NCBI GenBank assembly: GCA_035530655.1
Contig: DATKUK010000017.1
Span: 133,248 to 197,247, forward strand
Length of the DNA: 64,000 nucleotides
Direction: 5' to 3'
DNA from: DATKUK01 sp035530655
GTDB lineage: Bacteria > Planctomycetota > Phycisphaerae > UBA1845 > DATKUK01
Shown here: one piece after another, positions 52,397 through 61,800 of the stretch
Layout: the number at the start of each line of letters is the position of its first letter
How positions within the stretch are numbered: position 1 is the stretch's first letter
Position numbers and translations under genes: made by a program
Notes under the pieces: generated by a model
What the model saw: the letters and a program-made list of their open reading frames with translations, nothing else
The model's database searches: none
What the model was told of the DNA's origin: nothing

Positions 52397-54196
52397 ATGC
52401 GAAGTGACATGATCAAGAAGGGCACCCAGCGCGCGCCTCATCGATCCTTGCTCAAGGCGGTTGGCGTGAGCGACCGCGACATGGACAAGCCGTTTGTCGG
52501 CATCTGCAACAGCTACACGGACATCATTCCCGGACATGTACACCTCAACATGGTGGGCGACTTCGTCAAGCAGTGCGTGCGCGAGGCGGGCGGGGTGCCG
52601 TTTCTGTTTAACACGATCGGGATCTGCGACGGGATCGCCATGGGTCATGTCGGTATGAAGTACTCGCTGCCGTCGCGCGAGTTGATAGCCGATGCGGTCG
52701 AGAGCATGGTTGAGGCCCATCGCTTCGACGCCCTGCTATGCATTCCCAACTGCGACAAGATCATTCCGGGCATGCTGATGGGTACGGCCCGCTGCAACAT
52801 TCCGACCCTGTTCGTTTCGGGTGGTCCGATGGAAGCGGGCAGGACCCCATCGGGACAGATCGTGGACCTGATCAGCGTCTTTCAGGGCGTTGGCGCCCTC
52901 CAGACGAGTCAGATCGACGAGGCGCAGTTGCGCGAGATTGAGGACCACGCATGCCCCTCTTGCGGGTCGTGCAGCGGCATGTTCACGGCCAACAGCATGA
53001 ACTGCCTCTGCGAGGCGTTGGGGATGGCACTTCCCGGCAATGGGACGATCCTGGCCACGAGCGAGGACCGTCTGGATCTCTATCGCACCGCCGGCGAGCA
53101 GATCATGAAGCTGCTGGAGCAGGACATCAAGCCGCGGGACATCATGACGTCGCAGGCCATCGACAACGCGATGATCCTCGACATGGCCATGGGCGGAAGC
53201 ACAAACACCCTGCTCCACGTGCTGGCGATCGCACACGACGCACAGGTGCCGTACGACATGGCCCGTATCAACGAACTAAGCGGGCGGACGCCGAACATTT
53301 GCCGTGTGGCCCCTTCGTGCGACTATCACGTGGAAGACCTGCAGGCGGCTGGCGGCATCATGACCATTCTCGGCGAGCTGGTGCGGGGCAGGCCGGACCT
53401 TCTGCACCTGGACTGTTTGACGGTCACGGGGCAGCCGCTTGGCGAGAACATTCGCAGGCACGACATCCGCGCGAACGGACAGAAAATCCAGAGGGCGGGG
53501 CTTTCGCAGGCCACACGGTCTCGACTGTCGTGTCATACGGACAAGGCCAACGCCGACGGGGCCGCTGTCCTGGCCAGACTCGCATCCGACTTCGACCCGG
53601 AGGATTGCATACGCACCGTCGCCAATGCTTACTCGCCCGAGGGCGGGCTGAGCATTCTGTACGGGAACCTTGCTCCTGAGGGTGCGGTGGTCAAGACAGC
53701 CGGCGTGAGCCCAAAGATGCTGAGGCACGAAGGCCCCGCGGTGATATTCGAGAGTCAGGAGGAAGCATGCGACGGCATCCTAGGTGGCAAGGTCAAGGCG
53801 GGCGACGTCGTGGTCATCCGCAACGAGGGGCCCAGAGGAGGCCCGGGCATGCAGGAAATGCTCTCGCCGACCAGTTACATCAAGGGGATGGGACTGGACG
53901 AGGCGTGCGCGCTGATTACCGATGGTCGGTTCAGCGGGGGCACGGCCGGGGCATGTATCGGGCACATCTCGCCCGAAGCCGCATCCGGCGGGCCGATCGG
54001 GGTGTTGCGCGCCGGCGATCGGATCCGAATTGACATACCGGCCCATTCGCTCGACGTTCAGGTGCCGCAGGCAGAGCTGGACGAGCGGGCCAGGCAATAC
54101 GTGCCGCCGGAGCCTCGGTTCAAGCGTGGCTGGCTCGCCCGATATACGGCCATGGCCACGTCCGCGTCGACTGGTGCGGTGTTGGCTCACCGTTAG
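52397..54196 (+). CDS. ilvD: Dihydroxy-acid dehydratase
   Basis: About 599 residues from the ATG at 52397 (MRSDMIKKGTQRAPHRSLLK), preceded by GAAGGAG. Iron-sulfur ligands are visible in VGICNSYTDIIPGH, IPNCDKIIPGML and the HACPSCGSCSGMFTANSMNC block. The C-terminal motif GPRGGPGMQEML and the ITDGRFSGGT loop are intact. Converts dihydroxy-isovalerate and dihydroxy-methylvalerate in valine/isoleucine synthesis. The frame extends upstream to 52118 without conserved residues and overlaps the previous gene. Standing alone, without other ilv genes. Confidence 0.95.
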   Translation: MRSDMIKKGTQRAPHRSLLKAVGVSDRDMDKPFVGICNSYTDIIPGHVHLNMVGDFVKQCVREAGGVPFLFNTIGICDGIAMGHVGMKYSLPSRELIADAVESMVEAHRFDALLCIPNCDKIIPGMLMGTARCNIPTLFVSGGPMEAGRTPSGQIVDLISVFQGVGALQTSQIDEAQLREIEDHACPSCGSCSGMFTANSMNCLCEALGMALPGNGTILATSEDRLDLYRTAGEQIMKLLEQDIKPRDIMTSQAIDNAMILDMAMGGSTNTLLHVLAIAHDAQVPYDMARINELSGRTPNICRVAPSCDYHVEDLQAAGGIMTILGELVRGRPDLLHLDCLTVTGQPLGENIRRHDIRANGQKIQRAGLSQATRSRLSCHTDKANADGAAVLARLASDFDPEDCIRTVANAYSPEGGLSILYGNLAPEGAVVKTAGVSPKMLRHEGPAVIFESQEEACDGILGGKVKAGDVVVIRNEGPRGGPGMQEMLSPTSYIKGMGLDEACALITDGRFSGGTAGACIGHISPEAASGGPIGVLRAGDRIRIDIPAHSLDVQVPQAELDERARQYVPPEPRFKRGWLARYTAMATSASTGAVLAHR

Positions 54197-54279
54197 GAAC
54201 TGGCAGGATCTGGGCCGATGTGGCTGTGATCACCGCCTATGGTCAATCGGCGGAAACCTGCGCCAGAACAGAGGGACGG

Positions 54280-55125
54280 ATGACCGACGACGTTGAGCAG
54301 CGGGTCACGGGCAACGCTTCTGGCGAGGCGCGCGAGCCGAGCCCGGGTCCCGCGTTTGCTCGACGCGTTACCGCCTCGACGCGACTTGGGCCTGCCGCGA
54401 CCGAGCCTGTCCGGCAATCTGCGGGGGCGGCTGTGGCCGACGCTATGTGGGTGCTGCTGCCAGCGGCGGCGTGGGTCTCGGTGGCTGAGAAGCTGATCGC
54501 AGACGCCGTGGCAGGCAGTGCGGGTCAACCACTCTCCTATTCGGTATTGCTGCTGAAAATGGCGATCAGGCTCGTGCTCGTGTGGGGTCTGATTGCCTGG
54601 CGGCTGCGGGTGCGCAAGCAGCGTCCGACGTTGATCGGCTGGACCGCCCGGAACTGGCTACGGGAGGGCGTCCTCGGGCTGCCGACGGTAGCCGTGCTGC
54701 TGATGGTGTCGGTGGCTATGACTGCATGGCTGCTGATTCTGTGGCCGGAGCTGCTTTCCGTCGTCTACAGCAACCGCAAGGTTGGGCTGATGGAGACGTT
54801 TCCGAAGATGGCCGTCTGGCAGTGGATCGTACTGCCCATCGTCGTGGCGGCCATTGAGGAGCCCTTCTTCCGCGGGCTGCTTCAGCAACGCCTGACGGTG
54901 GCGTTCGGCCATCCGCTTTGGGGTGTGATCGCCCAGGCCGCGCTGTTCGGCGCGCCGCATCTGTACGAGGGCCCCACTGCCGCGCTGACCATTTTCTACC
55001 TCGGCGTGATCCTTGGCGCGCTGACGTGGTGGCGGCGGAGTCTCGTGTCGGCCATGGTGGCGCACGCCCTGTTCAACATGGCCAACTTCGGCCTGATCCA
55101 CTTCCTACGAGGCTACGGAGTGTGA
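54280..55125 (+). CDS. CPBP-family intramembrane metalloprotease
   Basis: About 281 residues from the ATG at 54280 (MTDDVEQRVTGNASGE). Several hydrophobic helices; the family motif EExxxR is seen in AAIEEPFFRGLLQQRL, followed by the His motifs FGAPHLYEGP and MVAHALFNMANFG. CPBP/CAAX proteases cleave within membranes; bacterial members act in bacteriocin self-immunity, maturation or unknown roles. The N-terminal 45 residues are a soluble tail. Lies 83 bp downstream of ilvD, no functional link evident. Confidence 0.88.
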   Translation: MTDDVEQRVTGNASGEAREPSPGPAFARRVTASTRLGPAATEPVRQSAGAAVADAMWVLLPAAAWVSVAEKLIADAVAGSAGQPLSYSVLLLKMAIRLVLVWGLIAWRLRVRKQRPTLIGWTARNWLREGVLGLPTVAVLLMVSVAMTAWLLILWPELLSVVYSNRKVGLMETFPKMAVWQWIVLPIVVAAIEEPFFRGLLQQRLTVAFGHPLWGVIAQAALFGAPHLYEGPTAALTIFYLGVILGALTWWRRSLVSAMVAHALFNMANFGLIHFLRGYGV

Positions 55126-55149
55126 GCCGGGCGTCGCCGCTGCGACCGC

Positions 55150-56052
55150 TCACAGCTCGGCCACAAAGAACGGATTCGCCCAGGCTTTCCTGCCGTCTGG
55201 ATCCTCGAGCTCGACCCGGACGTACTTCTCGGCGGGCTTGCAGACGTGACGGGCCTGGCTGAGCAGTTGTCCGTTCTGCCCGATGCAGTGCTCACCACTG
55301 GACGCACGACCTTTGAAGATCACGCTTCGAACCGGGCTGCACCGAACGTCAAGGACCGGTTCGCCGGCGTTGGGGTGCTCGACGCGTATGTCATGAAACT
55401 GCGGTCCCTGGGTCGAGTAAAACGCGCCGTCCCGAAGGGCCTGAAGAATGGCACGCTCGGAGAGTTGGGGCGCTTTGACCATAGTCCAACCGCCGAACAC
55501 GTCGGCGTCGGCCTTGTGGGCGTCGTCGCAGGCGATGCCCGCGGTCGGCCCGAGGCGGTCGAGCATATCGTCCCAGTGGCTCTCACTGACGCCCTTGCCG
55601 ATACCCCGGCGGCAGGTGTCGTTGAACACCTCGATGGCAAAGTAGCCCTTCAGCAGGGCGTAATCCGTGAGGGTATGCCCACACCAGTAGGGGTGGCCCA
55701 GGCAGGCCAGACCTCCTTGTGCCTGAACGGCTGCGATGACCTCATTGGGGTGCATGTTCCGTGAATCGATGGGTTGGCGAACGCCCAGTGCGACGATGTG
55801 GTAGGTGTCGCCCCCGTACGGGTTGGGCGGGTGCAGCTCGACGCCTGGAATGACCAGAAAATCGTCCTGGGACAGGTCGGACACGTCGCAGATGACGTCA
55901 TGATCGGTGATGACGAGGAAATCGTAGCCGGCCTCTCGATAGGCCCGGCAACGGTCGGCAGGAGAGAGGACCCCGTCGGACAGTATGGTGTGGGTGTGCG
56001 TATTGCCTCGATAGAAGCGACCCTCGGCCGCGAACGGGTTCTGATACGTCAT
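55150..56052 (-). CDS. PHP-domain phosphoesterase-like protein
   Basis: 300 residues. PHP metal-binding motifs: RGNTHTHTILSDGVLSPADR, then YDFLVITDHDV, VIPGVELH, GHPYW and CDDAHKAD, in the usual order. PHP proteins are metal-dependent phosphoesterases. The C-terminal part is a short beta domain (YVRVELEDPDGRKAWANPFF) that could be a binding module. No signal peptide, so cytoplasmic. Substrate unknown. Confidence 0.85.
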   Translation of the reverse strand: MTYQNPFAAEGRFYRGNTHTHTILSDGVLSPADRCRAYREAGYDFLVITDHDVICDVSDLSQDDFLVIPGVELHPPNPYGGDTYHIVALGVRQPIDSRNMHPNEVIAAVQAQGGLACLGHPYWCGHTLTDYALLKGYFAIEVFNDTCRRGIGKGVSESHWDDMLDRLGPTAGIACDDAHKADADVFGGWTMVKAPQLSERAILQALRDGAFYSTQGPQFHDIRVEHPNAGEPVLDVRCSPVRSVIFKGRASSGEHCIGQNGQLLSQARHVCKPAEKYVRVELEDPDGRKAWANPFFVAEL

Positions 56053-56135
56053 CTTGCTTGAGCACCTCTAGGAAGATGGCCGACGATTCTTCGCCGGCCG
56101 TCGTTTCTTGCCGACACATGCCCCCCGTTTTGCGC

Positions 56136-56324
56136 CTAGGTTACCCCAAAAACCTGGTTTACCAGCGCAACCACGAAGGTTTCGACCAGGTTTGTGGTCA
56201 GGTCGGTCAGCACCTGGGCCACAATGCTGCGGAACCGCAGGCTGTCGAAGAAGTCCAGGATGTCCATGACCATGACGCCGGCCAGCCAGGGAGCCGCAAA
56301 GCTATACAGACGCGCGCCAAACAT
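56136..56324 (-). CDS. Small hydrophobic protein (62 aa)
   Basis: Reads MFGARLYSFAAPWLAGVMVM followed by DILDFFDSLRFRSIVAQV and a C-terminal stretch TTNLVETFVVALVNQVFGVT. GGGAGGT lies 9 nt before the ATG, a strong ribosome-binding site. It has a hydrophobic segment at the start and an amphipathic C-terminus, so may sit at the membrane. No family recognised. Size and layout recall the small protein at 7805, though without a lipobox. Confidence 0.55.
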   Translation of the reverse strand: MFGARLYSFAAPWLAGVMVMDILDFFDSLRFRSIVAQVLTDLTTNLVETFVVALVNQVFGVT

Positions 56325-56423
56325 TTTGGGGCACCTCCCGATGGTCCATCATATGGGCAAACAATTCTAAAGTGCCAGATCGGTCGTGCCAAGCAGATTC
56401 CTGTCGAAGAGCGTCGCTGGCGC

Positions 56424-57428
56424 CTACGACCTTGGCTTATCGTCAGCGCCGCGCCGCTGCGCCTGGGTTGGTATCGCGTCGAGCCGTCGCTTCAGTTCCT
56501 CGAATAGTTCTGCTGTCGCCTCGTGGTCGGTCCTGCCTTGAGCGCGGTCTCGCACCTCCTCCAGGATCGATTGCGCGGTCACCTGCTGGTCGTCGTCAAG
56601 CCCGTAGCGAACGATGAAGTTTGTCACGTACACTGTCCAATCGTCGGCGTCACCCTGTGCAGGCGCCGGCACGTTTCTCGTCGTCGCGGCTTTGGCTTGG
56701 GCGACGTCTTGGATCGCGGCGGCATGGATGGGATCGTTCTGAAGGCCCCAGTCCTGCGGCCGCCACGTGCCCTTCTGCCACTGGCGCATCATTGTCATTT
56801 GCTGATCGACCCGCCGTCGCGTAGCCACCAGATCGCGATCGAAGCGCCCGCGCTGTTCGGGGCGAAGGCTTCGGGCGAACTCGGCGGAGGACTTATCCAA
56901 CTGACGCCTCATATCCCTGGCCATGGGCTCGACGATCTTGCACCAGCGAGCCACCTGTTCAGCGGTGAACGGCTCACCAGCCGCTCGCGTGGCAATGACT
57001 TCCCGAACGATGGGCAGCAACGGCCGCGCATGTCGAAGGAACGAGGCCCACCCGTCGCGCGTCGCGATGGCGTACAAGGTTTGCCGCTGCTGCGCGTCGA
57101 GGCTGTAGCGTTCGGCCATCACGTCGCAGAAGGCGTCGAAACGCTCGTCGATCTGGCCGGGCGGGAAGTTGGTGAGCTTTTCAATCGCCTGCTGGGCAAA
57201 CCGATCCGACTCGGTTGTCCAGCCTTCTTGCCGCCAGAGATTGCGGTTGGCTTCCAGGATCAAGTCGCGGTTCTGCTGCCACGGACCGAGCTGCTGCGCG
57301 TCGCGAATGAGTTCTTGAAGATTTGACAGCCATTCCTGGCGCGTGAGCGGCTTGTCGCCCGTGCCCGCCCCGACAAACGCAGCAACCATCACGGTCAACG
57401 CTTGCAGAACCTGGATCATGCCGTTCAC
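56424..57428 (-). CDS. Secreted or membrane-associated protein of unknown function
   Basis: 334 residues, start MNGMIQVLQALTVMVAAFVG, a short hydrophobic N-terminus that may be a signal peptide. The rest is predominantly charged alpha-helix (NLQELIRDAQQLGPWQQNRD, RSLRPEQRGRFDRDLVATRR, VTAQSILEEVRDRAQGRTDH), resembling helical periplasmic Spy/CpxP-like chaperone-type proteins in composition only. No catalytic motif. C-terminal tail is basic. Downstream of a small protein; no operon partner identified. Confidence 0.65.
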   Translation of the reverse strand: MNGMIQVLQALTVMVAAFVGAGTGDKPLTRQEWLSNLQELIRDAQQLGPWQQNRDLILEANRNLWRQEGWTTESDRFAQQAIEKLTNFPPGQIDERFDAFCDVMAERYSLDAQQRQTLYAIATRDGWASFLRHARPLLPIVREVIATRAAGEPFTAEQVARWCKIVEPMARDMRRQLDKSSAEFARSLRPEQRGRFDRDLVATRRRVDQQMTMMRQWQKGTWRPQDWGLQNDPIHAAAIQDVAQAKAATTRNVPAPAQGDADDWTVYVTNFIVRYGLDDDQQVTAQSILEEVRDRAQGRTDHEATAELFEELKRRLDAIPTQAQRRGADDKPRS

Positions 57429-57694
57429 TCCCCGCCTGAGGTCCCTCGCGGCGCATTGTAGGCCAGGTGGCAGCGGTCTCTCAAGTGCCGGCGGCTGCTG
57501 TCACACTCAACCGCATCGCACCCGCAGGGCGGGCCAGGCGTGCGGGCCGGGTTGTAGGCCGGAACCGACCCCGTTAGATTGGTGTGCGTTGGGCGCCGGC
57601 GCTGTCGTCCTGGTGACAGCGGGGCCCTGCCGTCTGGAAATCGCTCGCCCGCCGCTGTTCAAGCAGCGATGTGGGCGGGCTGGAGCCGACTGTC

Positions 57695-58174
57695 ATGAGC
57701 AAGAAGATCGCCGCCGATCTGATCGTCACCAAGCACCGCTTTGCCCTGGTGTGTAGCCGATTCAACGACTTCATCACGCACCGTCTCGTTGCCGGAGCGA
57801 CTGACGAACTCTTGCGGCACGGCGCGGATGACAACAACCTGACGGAGGTCTGGGTGCCCGGGTCGTTCGAGATTCCGTTAACGGCCAGGAAGCTCGCCGA
57901 GAGCGGCCGATACGACGCGGTGATTTGCCTGGCCTGCATCATTCGCGGCCAGACCCCCCACTTCGACTACATCGCCGCCGAAGCGGCCAAGGGCATCGCG
58001 CAGGCGGGCCTTCAGACGGGCGTACCGTGCATCTTCGGCGTCATCACGGCTGACAACCTCGAACAGGCGGTCGATCGCGCCGGCGCCAAGGCCGGCAACA
58101 AAGGCGCCGACGCCGCCCGCACGGCGATCGAGATGGCCAACCTGCTGGCGGCGATCGAGGCCGACGCCAAGTAG
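57695..58174 (+). CDS. ribH: 6,7-dimethyl-8-ribityllumazine synthase
   Basis: About 159 residues from the ATG at 57695 (MSKKIAADLIV), preceded by GGAG. Lumazine synthase motifs: RFNDFITHRLVAGATDEL, VPGSFEIPLTARKL, ACIIRGQTPHFDYIAAEAAK (with the catalytic His), FGVITADNLEQAVDRAG. Makes the riboflavin precursor and usually assembles into pentamers or capsids. Followed 10 bp later by nusB, a common pairing. Confidence 0.95.
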   Translation: MSKKIAADLIVTKHRFALVCSRFNDFITHRLVAGATDELLRHGADDNNLTEVWVPGSFEIPLTARKLAESGRYDAVICLACIIRGQTPHFDYIAAEAAKGIAQAGLQTGVPCIFGVITADNLEQAVDRAGAKAGNKGADAARTAIEMANLLAAIEADAK

Positions 58175-58184
58175 CGGGTGCCAC

Positions 58185-58619
58185 GTGGTCCACTATCGTC
58201 GCGAGGCCCGTACGCTCGCCCTGCAAGCGCTGTGTCAGCTTGACGTGCAGGGCCCCGATTCCCTCGACGAGCTGACCGACTTTCTGAACGAGTTCTCCAG
58301 TGACCCGGCTGTGATCCTCTACGCCGGGCAACTGGTCCGCCAGACGCACGAGCATCGGCAGCGATACGATGAGTTGATTGCTCGCGTCGCGTTACATTGG
58401 GACATCGCGCGGATGGCGATCACCGACCGCAATATCATGCGCATGGCATTATGCGAGATGCTCGATCGGGACGAGCCGCCGGCGAAGGTGGCCATCGATG
58501 AGGCGATCGAATTGGCCAAGATCTTCGGTACGGCCGATTCGCCACAGTTCGTCAACGGGGTGCTGGATGCGGTGCTCAGATCGACCGCCGGTTCGCACGG
58601 CGGCGTCATCCCACCGTAA
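58185..58619 (+). CDS. nusB: Transcription antitermination factor NusB
   Basis: 144 residues from a GTG (VHYRREARTLALQALCQLDV). All-helical NusB fold; the late motif RMALCEMLDRDEPPAKVAID and AIELAKIFGTADSPQFVNGV is diagnostic. Binds boxA RNA with NusE during rRNA transcription. Directly downstream of ribH. Confidence 0.94.
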   Translation: MVHYRREARTLALQALCQLDVQGPDSLDELTDFLNEFSSDPAVILYAGQLVRQTHEHRQRYDELIARVALHWDIARMAITDRNIMRMALCEMLDRDEPPAKVAIDEAIELAKIFGTADSPQFVNGVLDAVLRSTAGSHGGVIPP

Positions 58620-58762
58620 AGCCGCTCGGCAAGACCAGGCGCGGGGTCTACACCCGCTCGGAACCACACACATCAGCCCAGACTGCCCAGACCGCGACTG
58701 AGGCCGGCGTAGATGTGTCATGAAGTCGGCTGCGGCCCCTGCCGCCGGTTGCTGATTTTGGC

Positions 58763-59680
58763 CTATCGGGCGACGACGGAGCGGTTGCAGAGCCACGCCC
58801 CGCCAATCACCAGAAAACATGCAAGCCATAGTCCCACACCCATGGCCACGCCCAGGTATGCGCAGGTGATGATGGTCGAAAGCAGCGGTATCAGGTAACT
58901 CAGTGACGCAACCAGAATGATGCGCCCCTGGCGCATGGCGATGTCCCAGCAGACGTACGCGGTCAAACACGGACCGGCCGAGAGGAAGATCAGTTCGACC
59001 ACAGCTCTGGCGCTGACGTGCGACGTTTCGGGCCTGGCAAGGCGCATCGCCACTAGAAGCACGCCCGAGGCCAGGACGAACACAGGTACCGCCCCGCCGC
59101 CGGCGCCGCCGCCCAGACGACGACTCAGGTTTGAGTAAAGCCCCCACAATACCGCGGCGATCAGGGCAGCGAGGTAGGGCAGGCGATTGCTCGCAAGATT
59201 CTCAGCCAACACAGACCATCGAAACGCCCCGCCCTGGAGCATGGCCAGCGCCACGCCGGCCGTGGCGGCGGCCAACCCCAGCGGCAAGGTTCGGCGTGGT
59301 CGGTGGTGCAGGATCGGTACCGACAGAACAAGCGTGAGACTGGGCCAAAGGTAGTTGATGATGCCAACCTCGATGACCTGCTGGCGTCCCGAGGCCAGAC
59401 CGATCGCCAGGTACAGACACACCGTGTAGCCGACAACGAGCGAGCCACATGCGAGCAGGTACCCGGCGGGCAGTCGGCGAATGGCTGCTATTCGGCTGCG
59501 ACCCAGCAGCAGGTACGCGCAACCCGCGGCACCGCCGAGCAGGTAGATGCCCGCCGCGGCTGAGAGCGTACCCAGTTGCTCGGTGAGGCTGCGCGAGAAC
59601 GCAATCGTCGTGCTCCATAGGACGATCGAGAGGATTCCCAGCAGCGTGGCGGCGCCTGGGCTTGTGGGCGATTCGTTCAT
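58763..59680 (-). CDS. EamA/DMT-family transporter (YddG-like)
   Basis: 305 residues, about ten hydrophobic helices, two EamA repeats. N-terminal SIVLWSTTIAFSRSLTEQLG, then IEVGIINYLWPSLTLVLSVP, a strong YddG-like feature, and ALIAAVLWGLYSNLSRRLGG at the start of the second repeat. YddG exports aromatic amino acids in enterobacteria. The substrate is not certain here. Inner membrane. No regulatory gene adjacent. Confidence 0.85.
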   Translation of the reverse strand: MNESPTSPGAATLLGILSIVLWSTTIAFSRSLTEQLGTLSAAAGIYLLGGAAGCAYLLLGRSRIAAIRRLPAGYLLACGSLVVGYTVCLYLAIGLASGRQQVIEVGIINYLWPSLTLVLSVPILHHRPRRTLPLGLAAATAGVALAMLQGGAFRWSVLAENLASNRLPYLAALIAAVLWGLYSNLSRRLGGGAGGGAVPVFVLASGVLLVAMRLARPETSHVSARAVVELIFLSAGPCLTAYVCWDIAMRQGRIILVASLSYLIPLLSTIITCAYLGVAMGVGLWLACFLVIGGAWLCNRSVVAR

Positions 59681-59857
59681 GGATGCTTACGTCCGTATAA
59701 CCGCGTCCCACCGCCAGCGGGCGGCGCGAAAACGGCAGACAGCAACGATGCACCGCTCCTGCCGTTGCGGATACCTGCTGCGACGCGGTCCAACACCCAC
59801 TTGTTGAGCCGGGCGGTGGCGCGCCATACTATTGGATGAGGTGCGTTGGGGGGAAGG

Positions 59858-61666
59858 ATGCGGGTTGTGCAACACGTGGCCAAATGGGCTTTGGTAACGG
59901 TAGTACTGGTGCCTTCGGTCGCCACGGCGGGCCTGGAGGTCGTCCTGCCGGACGTCTGCACGGCCGCATGGGATCAGCCCGAGCTGTACGGGCTTATCAA
60001 GGACGGTAACGATATTCTGCCGTTCGGGTCGGAGGACGTCGCCGTAGAGTTCTTCGTCGACACGGGGTCTTCCGGGGTTGTCCTGAGTAAGGTCATCGTC
60101 GATGCGTTCGGCATCGGCTGGGCCGACTTTGAGGGATATTACACCGAGACCGGCATCGCCGGCACGGAGGAAGGCGACGTCACGCGCCCCTTCACGATCA
60201 AACTGATCAACGGATCACTGTGGACCGTACCCGAGGATGTGACCGAATCGGACTTCGACGATTACGGCGAGTTCAACCTGTGGGCCCGCCGGATCATTGA
60301 CGAACTCGAAGAATGGGATCCCATCAACATTGTCGGCATGCCGGTTATCAGCCAGCGCGTGATGGACATCGATCCGACGCCGATCGCCGAACTCGACCGA
60401 CTGCGGACGTATCTGCTGCCGCACGGCGACCCGAATATCCCGACCGACCAACTCAATGCCCACGTGGCGCTGCGGCTGGTCAACTTCCTGCCGGACGAGC
60501 CGCCGCCCGGCGAGACATTCCCCTCGTCGGCCGACAACCCCGTCATCCCAAACATCGTGGTGCGACACGGCGGCAACAGTTCGGTGGGCACGTGGCTGTT
60601 GGATACGGGTGCCTCGGCAAGCTTCATCTCCATCGCCCAGGCCAATGCGATCGGCCTGACACAGTACACCAGCCTGGATGACATCCTCGACGCAAACGAC
60701 TACGACTTCAGCACCGAGGTGGGCGGCATCGGCGGTACGGCGGTCGTTCCGGGCTACCTGGTCGACCAGGTACGCGTGCCGACGCTGGAGGGGCTCGAGC
60801 TGGTCTTTGAGGATATCGAGCTGTTGGTAATCGACGTGGCGGGACTCGACGGGGTGTTCGGTATGAACTGCCTGGTCCCGTCGCTGTCGCTGTTTCGCGA
60901 GGTGGACGGGCCCGGCTACTTCGAGCGGATCGTGATCGACACCGCCAATGCGGTCATGGGGCTGGATGTCTTCGACGATGCATTCATCGTCCAGAGCAAC
61001 CCCGACCTCGACGGCGACGGCGACGTGGACGCCGACGATGCGGCCATCATGGTTGCCGACATGACCGGACCGATTCGACTGACGGTTCTGGAGGCTGAGC
61101 ACTACGGCACCAACACCGACGGCAGCGGCACGGCCGAGGGTTGGGGATGGGTCGAGCAGACCGGAGGTGGTGCGGCCGGCGACGGATACGTGCAGGCGCT
61201 TCCCGATGGCGGCTTGGCAATCTACACTTCGGGATCCATAGAATCGGATTCCCCGCGTCTGACCTACCCGGTGTGGTTCTTCGAGGCGGGGCAGTACTTC
61301 CTGTGGCTGCAAGGCGGGGCCGACGACACGGCCGCCGACACCGTGCACTACGGGCTGGACGGGGTGCCGATCAGCACCATGGCGTCCGATGCGGCCAGCC
61401 TGCCGGTCGGCAACGGATTCGATTGGCTGAGCCAGAGCGGCGGCGCGGGCCGGCCGGTCATCGATGTGTCCGTACCGGGCCTGTATACCGTGGACCTGTG
61501 GGTGTGCGAGGACGGGGCCCGGATCGACCGCCTGGCCTTGACCACGTCGGAGGGGTACACACCCACCGAGCCGCCGGAGACGCGACACATTGCCGACCTC
61601 GACGGCGACGGCGATGTGGACGTGGTCGACTTCGCCATCCTCGCCGAGGCATTCAGCGGCCCGTAG
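59858..61666 (+). CDS. Secreted aspartic-protease-like protein with dockerin-type calcium loops
   Basis: About 602 residues from the ATG at 59858. Signal peptide (MRVVQHVAKWALVTVVLVPS). Two aspartic-protease triads are visible: VEFFVDTGSSGVVLS and TWLLDTGASASFIS, about 180 residues apart, as in a two-lobed pepsin-like fold; the second resembles retropepsins. Then a dockerin-type loop (DLDGDGDVDADDAA), a beta-rich, CBM-like segment (about 410-560), and a C-terminal dockerin-type loop (DLDGDGDVDVVDFAILAEAF). Protease activity is inferred from the motifs only. The terminal loop resembles the sorting tails of planctomycete secreted proteins. Confidence 0.8.
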   Translation: MRVVQHVAKWALVTVVLVPSVATAGLEVVLPDVCTAAWDQPELYGLIKDGNDILPFGSEDVAVEFFVDTGSSGVVLSKVIVDAFGIGWADFEGYYTETGIAGTEEGDVTRPFTIKLINGSLWTVPEDVTESDFDDYGEFNLWARRIIDELEEWDPINIVGMPVISQRVMDIDPTPIAELDRLRTYLLPHGDPNIPTDQLNAHVALRLVNFLPDEPPPGETFPSSADNPVIPNIVVRHGGNSSVGTWLLDTGASASFISIAQANAIGLTQYTSLDDILDANDYDFSTEVGGIGGTAVVPGYLVDQVRVPTLEGLELVFEDIELLVIDVAGLDGVFGMNCLVPSLSLFREVDGPGYFERIVIDTANAVMGLDVFDDAFIVQSNPDLDGDGDVDADDAAIMVADMTGPIRLTVLEAEHYGTNTDGSGTAEGWGWVEQTGGGAAGDGYVQALPDGGLAIYTSGSIESDSPRLTYPVWFFEAGQYFLWLQGGADDTAADTVHYGLDGVPISTMASDAASLPVGNGFDWLSQSGGAGRPVIDVSVPGLYTVDLWVCEDGARIDRLALTTSEGYTPTEPPETRHIADLDGDGDVDVVDFAILAEAFSGP

Positions 61667-61800
61667 ACCGCGTCTGCCATCGGCGCGGGCACGACCGATC
61701 GTCGGCTGATCGCGCAAAAGCTGCGCATCTCGCACCCTCTGCCCGCTATGGCACGCAGCCAACCTTGTGTGGCCACGCCCGTAGATGGTAGATTGCTCGC

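Noticed and set aside
60215..61762. 515-codon minus-strand frame opposite the aspartic-protease-like gene
   Set aside because: Antisense shadow; the plus strand carries a signal peptide and clear motifs.
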